Positions 24,058-32,652 of a stretch of DNA of 64,000 nucleotides are shown piece by piece (position 1 is the stretch's first letter; the number at the start of each line of letters is the position of its first letter). The stretch covers positions 186,001-250,000 of the forward strand of contig NZ_CP018760.1 of assembly GCF_001913155.1 (NCBI RefSeq). The letters are read 5' to 3'. The position numbers and the translations under genes were made by a program. Source of the DNA: Maribacter hydrothermalis (GTDB taxonomy: Bacteria; Bacteroidota; Bacteroidia; Flavobacteriales; Flavobacteriaceae). A model generated the notes under the pieces. The model saw only the letters and a program-made list of their open reading frames with translations, searched no databases and was not told where the DNA came from.

Positions 24058-25041
24058 CTACAACCTCTTATAAGCCTTCAATACATTCTCGATTTTAGCC
24101 TCAGTATCTTCATCAATATACTGATGCGCAGGATTTTCTTTTAACCACTTAACCGTCCTTTTTATTCCTTCTGAAAACGGAATGGTGGCTTTGAATCCCG
24201 GTACAAAGCTTTTAATCTTGCTATTATTGAACAAAACGCTTTCTGCTTTATCTGCCAATAAAGTTCCTGTGAACGACGGCTCTACCTTACATATAAAGTC
24301 GGATGCAATGTGTACTACTTTTGCTTCTTTCCCCAGGGCATCTGCCAGTATTTTATAAATCATATTCCACGTTAAAACCTCATCCGAAGTGATATGAAAC
24401 GCATGACCAATAGCGGTTTGTAAGCCTAAAAGTCCAACAAAGCCTTTTGCAAAATCATCGGAATGCGTCACTGTCCACAACGAAGTGCCATCTCCATGTA
24501 TAATAATTTCTTTTCCTTCCAGTATTCGCTTTGCGGTATTGTATTTATTGAATCCGCCAATGGCAATAGGTATTACGGTATCATAAGTTAACGATGGTCG
24601 AACAATAGTAATTGGAAATCCTTCTTCACGATATGCTTTTTGCAATCGGTCTTCGCACTGTATTTTTCCTTGTGAATAATCCCAAAGGTTATTGTGTAAC
24701 GGAGTAGATTCGGTAATCACCGGATAACTCAACGGGGTCTGGTAACAAGATGCAGAACTGATGAAAATATATTGCTTGGTCTTTCCTTTGAACAAATGAA
24801 TATCTCGCTCAATATCATCGGGGGTAAAAGCTATCCAATTGACTACAACATCCCACTCATGTTTTTTTAGTTCCGTAAGTTCTTCCGGTTTGTTGATATC
24901 TCCAATAATACTATGAGCACCTTCAATATCCACCTTGGCTTTACCTCTATTTAAAATGAATAAATCCATTCCTTTATTTACGGCTAACCTACTACTTGGT
25001 GTACTAATATTTCCTGTTCCTCCTATAAATAATACTTTCAT
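24058..25041 (-). CDS. NAD-dependent epimerase/dehydratase (extended SDR)
   Basis: The 327-residue cytosolic protein opens with a Rossmann nucleotide-binding motif (VLFIGGTGNIS, residues 3-13). It keeps the SDR core: INKPEEL and VVNWIAF, then ISSASCYQTPLSYP as the Ser and Tyr region, with IVRPSLTYD further on. Motif spacing fits extended SDRs such as sugar-nucleotide epimerases and the isoflavone-reductase-like group. The strict YxxxK is not clear: YSQGK (in LWDYSQGKIQCEDRL) is the best candidate. Substrate unknown. It stands on the minus strand between two inverted palindromic repeats. Confidence 0.82.
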   Translation of the reverse strand: MKVLFIGGTGNISTPSSRLAVNKGMDLFILNRGKAKVDIEGAHSIIGDINKPEELTELKKHEWDVVVNWIAFTPDDIERDIHLFKGKTKQYIFISSASCYQTPLSYPVITESTPLHNNLWDYSQGKIQCEDRLQKAYREEGFPITIVRPSLTYDTVIPIAIGGFNKYNTAKRILEGKEIIIHGDGTSLWTVTHSDDFAKGFVGLLGLQTAIGHAFHITSDEVLTWNMIYKILADALGKEAKVVHIASDFICKVEPSFTGTLLADKAESVLFNNSKIKSFVPGFKATIPFSEGIKRTVKWLKENPAHQYIDEDTEAKIENVLKAYKRL

Positions 25042-25120
25042 CTTTATATTTTTAAATACTCAATTATTGAGATGTAATGTTCTGACAATTGTGTCGTAAA
25101 CTAAATTAAATTTTCAATTC

Positions 25121-25145
25121 AATGCTTCGCGGGCTTATCCCGAGA
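25121..25145 (-). repeat. Palindromic repeat, right copy (inverted)
   Basis: Read on the minus strand, the core is CTCGGGATAAGCCCGCGAAG followed by CATT, matching the left copy at 23555-23579 at 17 of 25 positions with transitions only. Further AT-rich similarity (ATTTCAATT-like) extends beyond CATT in both. It lies between the VOC and SDR genes. Confidence 0.6.
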
Positions 25146-25167
25146 TTGTTTCCTGCTAATCAATTTA

Positions 25168-25563
25168 TTAAATCTTAGCACCCGATACATCCCTATAAAA
25201 TGTCAATCCGTTTTTAAAAGGGTCGTAAAAAGCAAACTCACGGGTACCCCACCCCGTTTCCCGTAATAATGTATGGGCATTAAAAACATCAACCATATAA
25301 AATTCATTATACAAAGCTTCAATATTCTGTGAAACAATACGCAACATAGGTCTATCTATAGCTGCCTCCCACATTTTTTTATCGTGCCACTGTAAATGTA
25401 TCTCAATATCATCCCTTAAAATACCGGCATACTTAGGATTTTTGGAATCATCTGCAAAGGCAATTCTGAATCCTAATCGGTTTACATAGAAATCTAATGC
25501 TTCAACAACATCCCATACTGGAAGCACTGGATGAATTTGATGTAAATAGCCTTTTTCTACCAT
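25168..25563 (-). CDS. VOC (glyoxalase/bleomycin-resistance) superfamily protein
   Basis: From the ATG at 25563 (the upstream in-frame TTG is less likely) the product is 131 residues. It has the VOC half-fold pattern twice: IHPVLPVWDVVEALDFYVNRLGFRIAFADDS at the N terminus, and WGTREFAFYDPFKNGLTFYRDVS at the C terminus. This resembles bleomycin-resistance-type binding proteins and glyoxalases. Metal ligands are not fully identifiable (His in HLQWHD and a possible Glu in TREFAFYDP). It may bind a small toxic compound. On the same strand as the SDR gene but separated by 126 bp with a repeat. Confidence 0.8.
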   Translation of the reverse strand: MVEKGYLHQIHPVLPVWDVVEALDFYVNRLGFRIAFADDSKNPKYAGILRDDIEIHLQWHDKKMWEAAIDRPMLRIVSQNIEALYNEFYMVDVFNAHTLLRETGWGTREFAFYDPFKNGLTFYRDVSGAKI

Positions 25564-25690
25564 ATTGTGAAAATACAAAAAGGATTAAAAAACTGAATGT
25601 TAATACTTCCTCAATTCTCATTGTAAGCAGTTCATTTTTTTTAAGTATTTCGTTATCTTCATAGCTTCATTTCAAACCAATTTCAATACT

Positions 25691-27718
25691 ATGAAACTAA
25701 TTACCAAAACTCTCTTTATCCTATTATTTTCAGTATCGATAACTGCACAGGTTTCTTCAAATCTTGAGCTGACCGATATTTTTAATATGGAGTACGTATC
25801 TGACCCTCAGATATCGCCAGACGGAAGCAAAATCATCTACGTTCGTAATTTTAAGGATATTATGACGGACAGAAATTTATCTAATCTTTGGATGGTTAAT
25901 TATGACGGTTCGCAAAACAGACCTTTAACCACTGGTAACCAGAACGACTATTATCCTCGTTGGTCGCACGACGGAAAAAAAATCATCTTTAAATCGAACC
26001 AAACCGATGATAAGATGAAGTTGTATCTCATGTGGATGGATACCAAAGAAATAGCTCCGTTGACTAATACACCTAAAGCTCCGGGAGCTGTAAGTTGGTC
26101 TAACGATGACCGTTACCTAGCATTTACCATGTTTGTCCCAGAATCTGAAGAATCTATCGTAAAACTACCTGCAAAACCGGAAGGTGCTAAATGGAACACG
26201 CCACCAACATATATCGACAAGTTAAATTATAGAGGTGACGGACAAGGATATATTAAAGGCGGACATGACCAAATTTTCACCTTATCTATTGATGGTGGCA
26301 CACCTAAACAATTGACTTTCAAAAAGTTTGACCATGGTGCTCCTGTTTGGGCCAAGAATGACAGAACATTATATTTTTCTGCAAACTTTAATCCTGATGA
26401 GGCTTTTGAGCCTGCAAATAGCGAAGTTTATGCATTGGATATTGCAACTGCTAAAGTTTCTCCATTAACTTCTAGGTATGGTCCTGATGGTTCCCCAACC
26501 GTTTCTCCTGATGGTAAAATGATTGCCTACACTGGTAACGATGACAAATTACAAGGATACCAGATTACAAACCTTTATGTAATGAATACCGATGGAAGCA
26601 ATTCTAAATTACTATCGGGAGATTTTGACAGAGACATTGGTAATGCACAATGGGCAAATGATGGTAAGGGTCTTTATTTTCAGTTTGATACGGAAGGTGC
26701 TACCAAAATAGGGCATATTACCTTAGATGGAAAAGTGACTACCCTTGTTGATGGTCTTGGAGGCTTATCTCTAGGAAGACCTTATAATGCAGGTGATTTC
26801 ACCGTTTCCAGCAATTCAAAATTCGCCTATACTTTAGGAAATACCGAACACCCGTCTGATTTAGGAGTTGCGGATAAAAAAGGTTCCAAGAGATTGACAT
26901 TTGTAAATGACGACCTTTTCTCTTTCCGGGATTTGGGAAAAACCGAAGAAATTTGGTGGGAGTCTTCATATGACCAACAAAAAATACAAGGATGGGTGGT
27001 GACGCCGCCAAACTTTGACCCGAATAAAAAATATCCATTTATTCTTGAAATTCATGGCGGACCGTTTACAAGTTATGGTTCTGTATATAGTGCCGAAATA
27101 CAGGCATACGCAGCGGCAGGCTATGTGGTACTTTATAGCAACCCACGTGGTAGTACTAGTTACGGTGCAGAATTTGGGAATTTAATTCACCACGACTACC
27201 CTAATCACGATTATGAAGATCTTATGAGCGGTGTTGATGCCGTTATTGAAAAAGGATATGTAGATACCGATAATTTATTTGTTACCGGTGGTAGTGGCGG
27301 TGGAGTGCTTACCGCTTGGATCGTTGGCAAAACAGACCGATTTAAAGCTGCCGTAGTTGCCAAACCGGTTATAAACTGGACAAGCTTTGTGCTCTATGCA
27401 GACGGTGCCGCTTTCTTCTCTAAATATTGGTTCGGTAAAAAACCTTGGGAAGATCCAGAAAACTATTTTAGACGTTCTCCGCTAATGTATGTTGCAAATG
27501 TAACTACACCAACAATGCTACTAACGGGTGAAGAAGATTATAGAACCCCAATTGCGGAATCTGAGCAATTCTATACAGCTTTGAAACTAGAAGGAGTAGA
27601 AACAGCCATGGTTCGTATACCTGGCGCAGGACACGGTATTGCAAACAGACCAAGTAATTTAGTAGCTAAAATTGCCAGTGTTCTTGCCTGGTTCGAAAAA
27701 TATAAAGATGCCGAATAG
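25691..27718 (+). CDS. Secreted S9-family (prolyl oligopeptidase-type) peptidase
   Basis: The 675-residue protein has a signal peptide (LFILLFSVSITAQ). It then has a beta-propeller with TolB/WD40-like PDF/DPP repeats (DPQISPDGSKIIYVR, PRWSHDGKKIIFKSN, SPTVSPDGKMIAYTG), and an alpha/beta-hydrolase domain from about residue 430. The catalytic triad is visible: Ser in TGGSGGGVL (about 543), Asp in EEDYRTP (about 620) and His in GAGHGI (about 650). HGGPFTSYG gives the oxyanion region. Family members cut short peptides after Pro or Ala, or release dipeptides, usually in the periplasm. The next gene overlaps its end by 11 bp, so they are likely cotranscribed. Confidence 0.92.
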   Translation: MKLITKTLFILLFSVSITAQVSSNLELTDIFNMEYVSDPQISPDGSKIIYVRNFKDIMTDRNLSNLWMVNYDGSQNRPLTTGNQNDYYPRWSHDGKKIIFKSNQTDDKMKLYLMWMDTKEIAPLTNTPKAPGAVSWSNDDRYLAFTMFVPESEESIVKLPAKPEGAKWNTPPTYIDKLNYRGDGQGYIKGGHDQIFTLSIDGGTPKQLTFKKFDHGAPVWAKNDRTLYFSANFNPDEAFEPANSEVYALDIATAKVSPLTSRYGPDGSPTVSPDGKMIAYTGNDDKLQGYQITNLYVMNTDGSNSKLLSGDFDRDIGNAQWANDGKGLYFQFDTEGATKIGHITLDGKVTTLVDGLGGLSLGRPYNAGDFTVSSNSKFAYTLGNTEHPSDLGVADKKGSKRLTFVNDDLFSFRDLGKTEEIWWESSYDQQKIQGWVVTPPNFDPNKKYPFILEIHGGPFTSYGSVYSAEIQAYAAAGYVVLYSNPRGSTSYGAEFGNLIHHDYPNHDYEDLMSGVDAVIEKGYVDTDNLFVTGGSGGGVLTAWIVGKTDRFKAAVVAKPVINWTSFVLYADGAAFFSKYWFGKKPWEDPENYFRRSPLMYVANVTTPTMLLTGEEDYRTPIAESEQFYTALKLEGVETAMVRIPGAGHGIANRPSNLVAKIASVLAWFEKYKDAE

Positions 27719-28556
27719 TATAAAATGTATTGGTTTTGTCATGACATTATTCATGTCGATATCTAGCCTTTGTGGTCAAGATATCAATGTGCTTACTTAT
27801 AATATTAAGTATGATAATGTGAATGATACGGTGAATAATTGGAATGACCGTAAGACTGCGATGGTTGACCTTTTAAAATACTATAACCCAGGTGTTATTG
27901 GTATGCAAGAGGTTCTACATCATCAGCTGACGTATTTAAACGAACAACTACCTGATTATGCTTTTATTGGTGTTGGGCGTGATGATGGAAAGGAAAAAGG
28001 AGAGTACTCCCCTATTCTGTTTAATGCAAAGAAGTATAAACTTTTACAGAGCGAAACATTTTGGCTATCTGAAACCCCTAATGAAATATCTGTTGGTTGG
28101 GATGCTGCTATGGAGCGTATTTGTACTTACGGATTGTTCGAAGATGTAACATCTAAAAAACAGTTCTTGGTTTTTAATACGCATTTTGATCATATTGGCA
28201 CTGTAGCTCGTGAAAAGTCGGCCGAATTAATCGTTTCAAAAATCAAGGAAATAAATACAGACAAACTTCCGGTGTTATTAATGGGGGATTTGAACCTGAA
28301 TCCCACAGAAAAACCTATTCAATTTTTACAAAAAGCTTTATCCGACGGGCAAGCAATTACTCAGAAAACATTTTATGGACCTACGGGTACGTTCAGTGGT
28401 TTTGACCATTCGCGCATATTATCAAATCGTATAGACTACATTTTCATTGAGAATTTTAATGTTTTAGAATACGTACATATCGATGATAGAATGGAAAACA
28501 ACAAACATATTTCTGATCACCTACCCGTATTTGCTAAACTGGTAGCGAAACAATAA
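27708..28556 (+). CDS. Secreted endonuclease/exonuclease/phosphatase-family protein
   Basis: The ATG at 27708 overlaps the end of the peptidase gene and yields a 282-residue protein with a signal peptide (CIGFVMTLFMSISSLCGQ); an earlier TTG at 27672 would lack one. The mature part is a complete EEP domain: LTYNIKYDN, IGMQEVLHHQ (catalytic Glu), NTHFDHIG, LMGDLNLNP (Asp/Asn), RIDYIFI and ISDHLPV (catalytic His). Such enzymes hydrolyse phosphodiester or phosphomonoester bonds. Secreted bacterial members act on sugar phosphates, phospholipids or DNA. The substrate is not clear. The gene ends at a strong bidirectional terminator. Confidence 0.9.
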   Translation: MPNSIKCIGFVMTLFMSISSLCGQDINVLTYNIKYDNVNDTVNNWNDRKTAMVDLLKYYNPGVIGMQEVLHHQLTYLNEQLPDYAFIGVGRDDGKEKGEYSPILFNAKKYKLLQSETFWLSETPNEISVGWDAAMERICTYGLFEDVTSKKQFLVFNTHFDHIGTVAREKSAELIVSKIKEINTDKLPVLLMGDLNLNPTEKPIQFLQKALSDGQAITQKTFYGPTGTFSGFDHSRILSNRIDYIFIENFNVLEYVHIDDRMENNKHISDHLPVFAKLVAKQ

Positions 28557-28577
28557 ATAGCATAAAAAAACAATAAT

Positions 28578-28614
28578 AATAAGCCCCTTAACACTATAGT
28601 TTAAGGGGCTTATT
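28578..28614. terminator. Bidirectional terminator between convergent genes
   Basis: AATAAGCCCCTTAA (28578-28591) and TTAAGGGGCTTATT (28601-28614) form a perfect 14-bp stem around a 9-nt loop. A-rich sequence precedes and T-rich sequence follows. It serves the EEP gene on the plus strand and probably the M23 gene on the minus strand. Confidence 0.9.
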
Positions 28615-28637
28615 AGTTAATTTATTTAGGTACTTCC

Positions 28638-29774
28638 TTATAGTTCAGATACAAGACTTTTGTATACAAAAGCCTTAGTTCCCGTTAAAAGTTCCACATG
28701 TGCCCAGTTTTCGGTATATCCTAAAAGAGCTAAAGTATCATTACGCTTAGCTTCACCAAATTTAATGCCTGCAACCTCTGGCGCGTTTCTGATATTGGCA
28801 ACTGTCGCCGAGACTTTTAAAAATTTAGAAGTACTTGCCAATTCTTGAAAACTTGGTCTTTCGATAAGCTTTACAAACGGTAATGGATTGATTGCACCTT
28901 GACCGGATTTATAAATTCCGAAATGTAAATGTGGTGCAGTGGTTCTCGCGTTTCCCGTATTTCCTACCAATCCTAAAGTATCACCAATTTTTACCTTTTT
29001 GCCAATTGGCACTAAAATACTATCCAAATGCGCATAATAAAGCGATTTACCAAATAGTCCGGCTTTTAGCCATACTTGTTTGCCACCCAGACCTCTATTT
29101 CCTGTAGAGCTTACTCTACCGTCTACTACAGCAATAACTGGTGTTCCTCTTGCGGCAAAAATATCAATACCTTTGTGATTACGGGCTCCACCAGCTCTTA
29201 CCGCACCCCAAAAACTTTGAATAGCTGTATTGTCCTTACCCAAAACCGGAAACCCAAAACTTGGAGAAGCGAACATTTGAAAACTAAATAAACCTTGAGC
29301 GTCCAACTCTGGTTGAATTGCAATATTATAAATTCCTGTTTCCTCAATGGCTACTTTTAATTCATTTTCACCCAAGTCATTTTGAACAATATTTGTCAGA
29401 CTACTATCAGGATTCATTTTAATAAGGTTGATAAAATTTCGAATTCCCAACACTTTATTCTCGATAGAAACATGAAATACTTCACCTTCATTTAAATATA
29501 TATTGTAACTATAGACCGTAATTCGATCTTTGTAATATTCTCCCTGTTCCACATATGGCAAACGTATTTGTAAACTATCTCCTTTAGCTTTTTGAAATTC
29601 CCGCTCCCACTTATTAAAACGTAATGAATCTAAATTTTCAAATTCTCGGGCATATAATTCTCTAGCCGTTGGCTGTACAATTACATCGGCTACCTTTCTT
29701 ATTTGCTTACAGGCAGAAATTACTACGACAAACAAAAGAAAAAAATAAGCTTTTATTTTAAAATATGGACTCAT
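28638..29774 (-). CDS. M23-family peptidoglycan peptidase lipoprotein with SH3 domain
   Basis: The ATG at 29774 (378 residues) is preferred to the adjacent TTG at 29777. A lipoprotein signal (FFLLFVVVISACK) is followed by a 150-residue beta-rich region. The M23 (LytM) domain has the zinc ligands H and D in NHKGIDIFAARGTPV and the HLHFGIY motif. A C-terminal SH3-like segment (KFLKVSATVANIRNAPEV...) probably binds the cell wall. M23 enzymes cut peptide cross-links in peptidoglycan, though some lipoprotein forms are inactive regulators; here both zinc motifs are intact. Confidence 0.92.
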   Translation of the reverse strand: MSPYFKIKAYFFLLFVVVISACKQIRKVADVIVQPTARELYAREFENLDSLRFNKWEREFQKAKGDSLQIRLPYVEQGEYYKDRITVYSYNIYLNEGEVFHVSIENKVLGIRNFINLIKMNPDSSLTNIVQNDLGENELKVAIEETGIYNIAIQPELDAQGLFSFQMFASPSFGFPVLGKDNTAIQSFWGAVRAGGARNHKGIDIFAARGTPVIAVVDGRVSSTGNRGLGGKQVWLKAGLFGKSLYYAHLDSILVPIGKKVKIGDTLGLVGNTGNARTTAPHLHFGIYKSGQGAINPLPFVKLIERPSFQELASTSKFLKVSATVANIRNAPEVAGIKFGEAKRNDTLALLGYTENWAHVELLTGTKAFVYKSLVSEL

Positions 29775-29805
29775 CAAATGGTTGCATACATTTTATAAAA
29801 ATGAA

Positions 29806-29833
29806 AAATCGGACCTTTTATGGAGTCCGATTT
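29806..29833 (-). terminator. Terminator after the alpha/beta-hydrolase gene
   Basis: AAATCGGAC (29806-29814) pairs with GTCCGATTT (29825-29833). Read on the minus strand, the stem is followed by TTTTTCATTTTT. It lies 20 bp beyond the hydrolase stop and upstream of the M23 start, separating the two transcripts. Confidence 0.8.
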
Positions 29834-29852
29834 ATAAGATGTTCTTAATAAA

Positions 29853-30686
29853 TTATTTCTTTAAAAAAGAAACAAGAATTTCATTTAACTCATTGACGTG
29901 TGTTACATTGAGTCCGTGTGGAGCTCCTTTAATTATTTCCAGCGTACTGTATTTAATTCCTTCATGTGCTTGTTTTGCAGAAGTTTCAATCGGTACGGTG
30001 GCATCGGCATCACCGTGTACAATTAATGTCGGTACAGTTACATTTTCCAACTCTGGTCTAAAATCGGTATGCATCCACGCTAAAGCAGTTTGTATCGTTG
30101 CCCTTGGTGAAGCAAATGAAGCAATGGTAAAATCATAATCTAACTGAGCTTCACTTACCCGTTTATTTTTATTATCCTCATAGTTGTAAAATCCTTTGCT
30201 AAACTCTTTTAAGAACCCAACTCTATCTTTTTGAAGTGCATCTATAATTCCGTCTAACGCATCCTCTGGAACTCCATTTGGGTTATCCGGTTTTTGCTTA
30301 ACTAAAGGAATTATAGAACTAATTAACGCTACTTTGGCTATTCTACTAGAACCAAAATCCGTTAAATAACGGACTACTTCTCCACCACCCATAGAAAATC
30401 CTACAATAATGGCATCTTTTAGTTCTAATTCTTCAATTATGGCGTTTAAATCACTGGCCAAGACTGAATAATCATAATCGCCCCAGGGAGAAGAAGAAGT
30501 ACCAAAACCTCTACGATCGTAAGAAATACAACGGAAACCTTCTTCGACTATTTTCCAAACTTGTAGTTCCCAAGATTTTCTACTTAATGGCCACCCGTGA
30601 ATTAAAATTACCGGTTGTCCGCTTCCGTAATCTTCGTAAAAAATATCTACTTGTTCTTTTGCTTTTGTATTTGTTATAAAGGGCAT
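29853..30686 (-). CDS. Alpha/beta hydrolase (non-haem chloroperoxidase-like)
   Basis: The 277-residue cytosolic protein has the HGWPLS oxyanion segment (about 30), RRGFGTSS, the nucleophile elbow GFSMGGGEVVRYL (Ser near 98), the acid in VHGDADATVP (Asp) and the catalytic His in APHGLNV. This set matches the cofactor-free haloperoxidase/esterase group of alpha/beta hydrolases. The family hydrolyses esters, and the native substrate is unknown. A terminator follows. The PaiB-like gene starts 126 bp away on the opposite strand. Confidence 0.9.
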   Translation of the reverse strand: MPFITNTKAKEQVDIFYEDYGSGQPVILIHGWPLSRKSWELQVWKIVEEGFRCISYDRRGFGTSSSPWGDYDYSVLASDLNAIIEELELKDAIIVGFSMGGGEVVRYLTDFGSSRIAKVALISSIIPLVKQKPDNPNGVPEDALDGIIDALQKDRVGFLKEFSKGFYNYEDNKNKRVSEAQLDYDFTIASFASPRATIQTALAWMHTDFRPELENVTVPTLIVHGDADATVPIETSAKQAHEGIKYSTLEIIKGAPHGLNVTHVNELNEILVSFLKK

Positions 30687-30812
30687 ATTCTCGTTTTAAA
30701 ATTCTTAATTAAATTAATTAGATTATTGTAATTTTTATAGCACTAAACATTAAATAATTGATTCTAAAAGCATTTGTCCAAAACCTTTATATTTACGTAA
30801 AAACAATACCAC

Positions 30813-31421
30813 ATGTTTATACCCGAGCATTATAAAAACAATGATATTAAAGAGATTCACGATTTTTTAAAAAACAATAGTTTCGGTATCCTTATCAATA
30901 CCATAGACGGAAAACCATGGGGAACGCATATTCCTTTAGAATTAGGAAAGAACACAGAGGAAAAGGATATATTGGTGGGACATATTGCCAAGGCAAATTT
31001 GCAGAGTAACAATCTTGTAGGTGGCGATGAAGTACTTTGTATTTTTAACGGTCCACATAGTTATGTTTCTTCCTCTTGGTATCAGTTTGAAGAAGTCCCC
31101 ACATGGAACTATATTGCAGTTCATGTATATGGTACCGTAAAGATTCAGACTTCAGAGGAATTACTTCATTCTTTACATGCATTGGTAGATAAGTACGAGC
31201 AACAATCCGAACATCCAATTTCATTAAATAACATGTCAAAAAAAACTATGAAACAGGTTTCTGGTATTATAGGTTTTGAAATAGAAATCAATGAAATACA
31301 AGCGGTAAACAAACTCTCGCAAGGCAGAAGTCATGACCATCCTAAAATTATATCCGAGCTAGAAAAACAAGGCGCTATCGAGAAAGAAATTGCCATGGCA
31401 ATGAGAAAGTTAAAACCATAA
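30813..31421 (+). CDS. PaiB-like FMN-binding transcriptional regulator/flavin protein
   Basis: The 202-residue protein matches the PaiB family: MFIPEHYKNND at the N terminus, the split-barrel FMN-binding section (SFGILINTIDGKPWGTHIPLEL, GHIAKANLQSNNL), the GPHSYVSSSWYQFEEVPTWNYIAVHVYG signature, and a C-terminal helix region (IIGFEIEINEIQAVNKLSQGRS). PaiB of Bacillus is a negative regulator of sporulation and protease genes and resembles FMN oxidoreductases. In Bacteroidota its role is unproven. Divergent from the hydrolase gene, so a shared control region (30687-30812) is possible. Confidence 0.9.
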   Translation: MFIPEHYKNNDIKEIHDFLKNNSFGILINTIDGKPWGTHIPLELGKNTEEKDILVGHIAKANLQSNNLVGGDEVLCIFNGPHSYVSSSWYQFEEVPTWNYIAVHVYGTVKIQTSEELLHSLHALVDKYEQQSEHPISLNNMSKKTMKQVSGIIGFEIEINEIQAVNKLSQGRSHDHPKIISELEKQGAIEKEIAMAMRKLKP

Positions 31422-31523
31422 CTAAAACGTTAAATTTCTAAATCAAAATTCAGTGCTAACTGACATTTATCATAATAGCTGTTATTAAAAAATTTTAAGT
31501 TTAAGTAACCTATAACCAGCTTA

Positions 31524-32001
31524 ATGCATAAACTTTTTCTTTTTATTAAAAGCTTACTAATTCCATTTAAGGTTGATGCCATTTTGCCTAACATTTTAAT
31601 TTTTATACCTAGAGTATTTGCTGGATATTTACTTTCTTTTGTTTATGCTATAAACAAATTTGGAACTCCATGGACCCCAAAAGCATTAGGGCTTCAGTTA
31701 TTTGAAGTATCGGAATGGTTTATAGAAATAGTAAAACAATTTGGGCTTCCCTTTTCCCTAATGCCCCAAGTTTTTGGGGTTTATAGAAGCTATAGGGGGA
31801 ATTCTATTAATCTTAGGTTTAAATACAAGAATAACCTCTTTCTTTATACTAGTAACAATGTTTATTACAATAGCTTTTAGGCCTTGGGATGACACATGGA
31901 GTATTGTACCTACCTTCTTTTTCTTTTGCATAAGTTTGTTTTTTATGGGTTTTGGGTCTGGTAAATTTGGACTCGATTATTTCATAACCAAAAGAATGTA
32001 G
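31524..32001 (+). pseudogene. DoxX-family membrane protein, broken by a frameshift
   Basis: The first frame (from the ATG at 31524) and a second frame (from about 31774 to the stop at 32001) together make one DoxX-like protein. The first gives a start helix and FIPRVFAGYLLSFVYA...WFIEIVKQFGLPFSLMPQVFG. The second continues with GFIEAIGGILLILGLNTRITSFFILVTMF and WSIVPTFFFFCISLFF. The join falls in the TTTTTGGGG run at 31771-31779; removing one base restores FGFIEAIGG, the usual DoxX wording. DoxX proteins have four membrane helices and roles in redox or thiol stress. This is either a real inactivation or a sequencing indel. Confidence 0.78.
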
Positions 32002-32152
32002 CTGAATAATTAGTCCTTTAGAATTTTCTTAGTATTGTCATTCAATTTTTACAGTTCAGTTACGCATATCTACAATCGAGTAGATTTCTTTTTCTAAAAG
32101 TGTATTCATAAGGCATCTTTGAAGTATCAATTAATCTTTAAAACCTTATAAA

Positions 32153-32572
32153 ATGAAAAAGTTACTAATTACCATTACCGTATTTGCAATGAGTTTTACC
32201 ATGAATGCTCAAGAAAATGAAGGCATAACATTAACAGTAATCATCGAAAATGTATTAAATAATGATGGTTATGTATTAAGCGCATTACACAATGAAAACA
32301 CTTTTATGCAAGCAGAGGGCATAAAGACCAGCAAAGAGAAAGCCCAATCTGGAGAATTAATTTTAACCTTTGAGAATATTCAACCAGGAGAGTATGCTTT
32401 TTCAGTATTACATGACGCCAACGATAATGAACGCATGGATTTTGAAACAAATGGTATGCCTAAAGAAGAATATGCCATGAGTGGTAATTCTTTGCCTATG
32501 GGTCCGCCAACTTTTACTGATGCTAAGTTTACTATCGAAGAAAAGGATATAGAATTGACCCTTCGATTTTAA
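32153..32572 (+). CDS. Secreted DUF2141-domain protein
   Basis: The 139-residue protein has a signal peptide (LLITITVFAMSFTMNAQ) and then a compact DUF2141 domain: TLTVIIENVLNNDGYVLSAL, the central AFSVLHDANDNERMDFETNGMPKEEYAMSGN, and PTFTDAKFTIEEKDIELTLRF. The domain is a small beta-sandwich found in exported proteins of Bacteroidota and Proteobacteria, and its function is unknown. It lies between the broken DoxX gene and oxyR, both on the same strand. Confidence 0.88.
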   Translation: MKKLLITITVFAMSFTMNAQENEGITLTVIIENVLNNDGYVLSALHNENTFMQAEGIKTSKEKAQSGELILTFENIQPGEYAFSVLHDANDNERMDFETNGMPKEEYAMSGNSLPMGPPTFTDAKFTIEEKDIELTLRF

Positions 32573-32652
32573 AGGTTAATTAACGGCTTAACAAGCATTC
32601 TGTATAGGTTATGATAATCGTTTTTAGTAATTTTATCGCTTATACTGTACAC

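Noticed and set aside
23555..25145. Insertion sequence ending in inverted repeats
   Set aside because: The enclosed gene is an SDR enzyme, not a transposase, and each repeat is itself palindromic with no target duplication visible.
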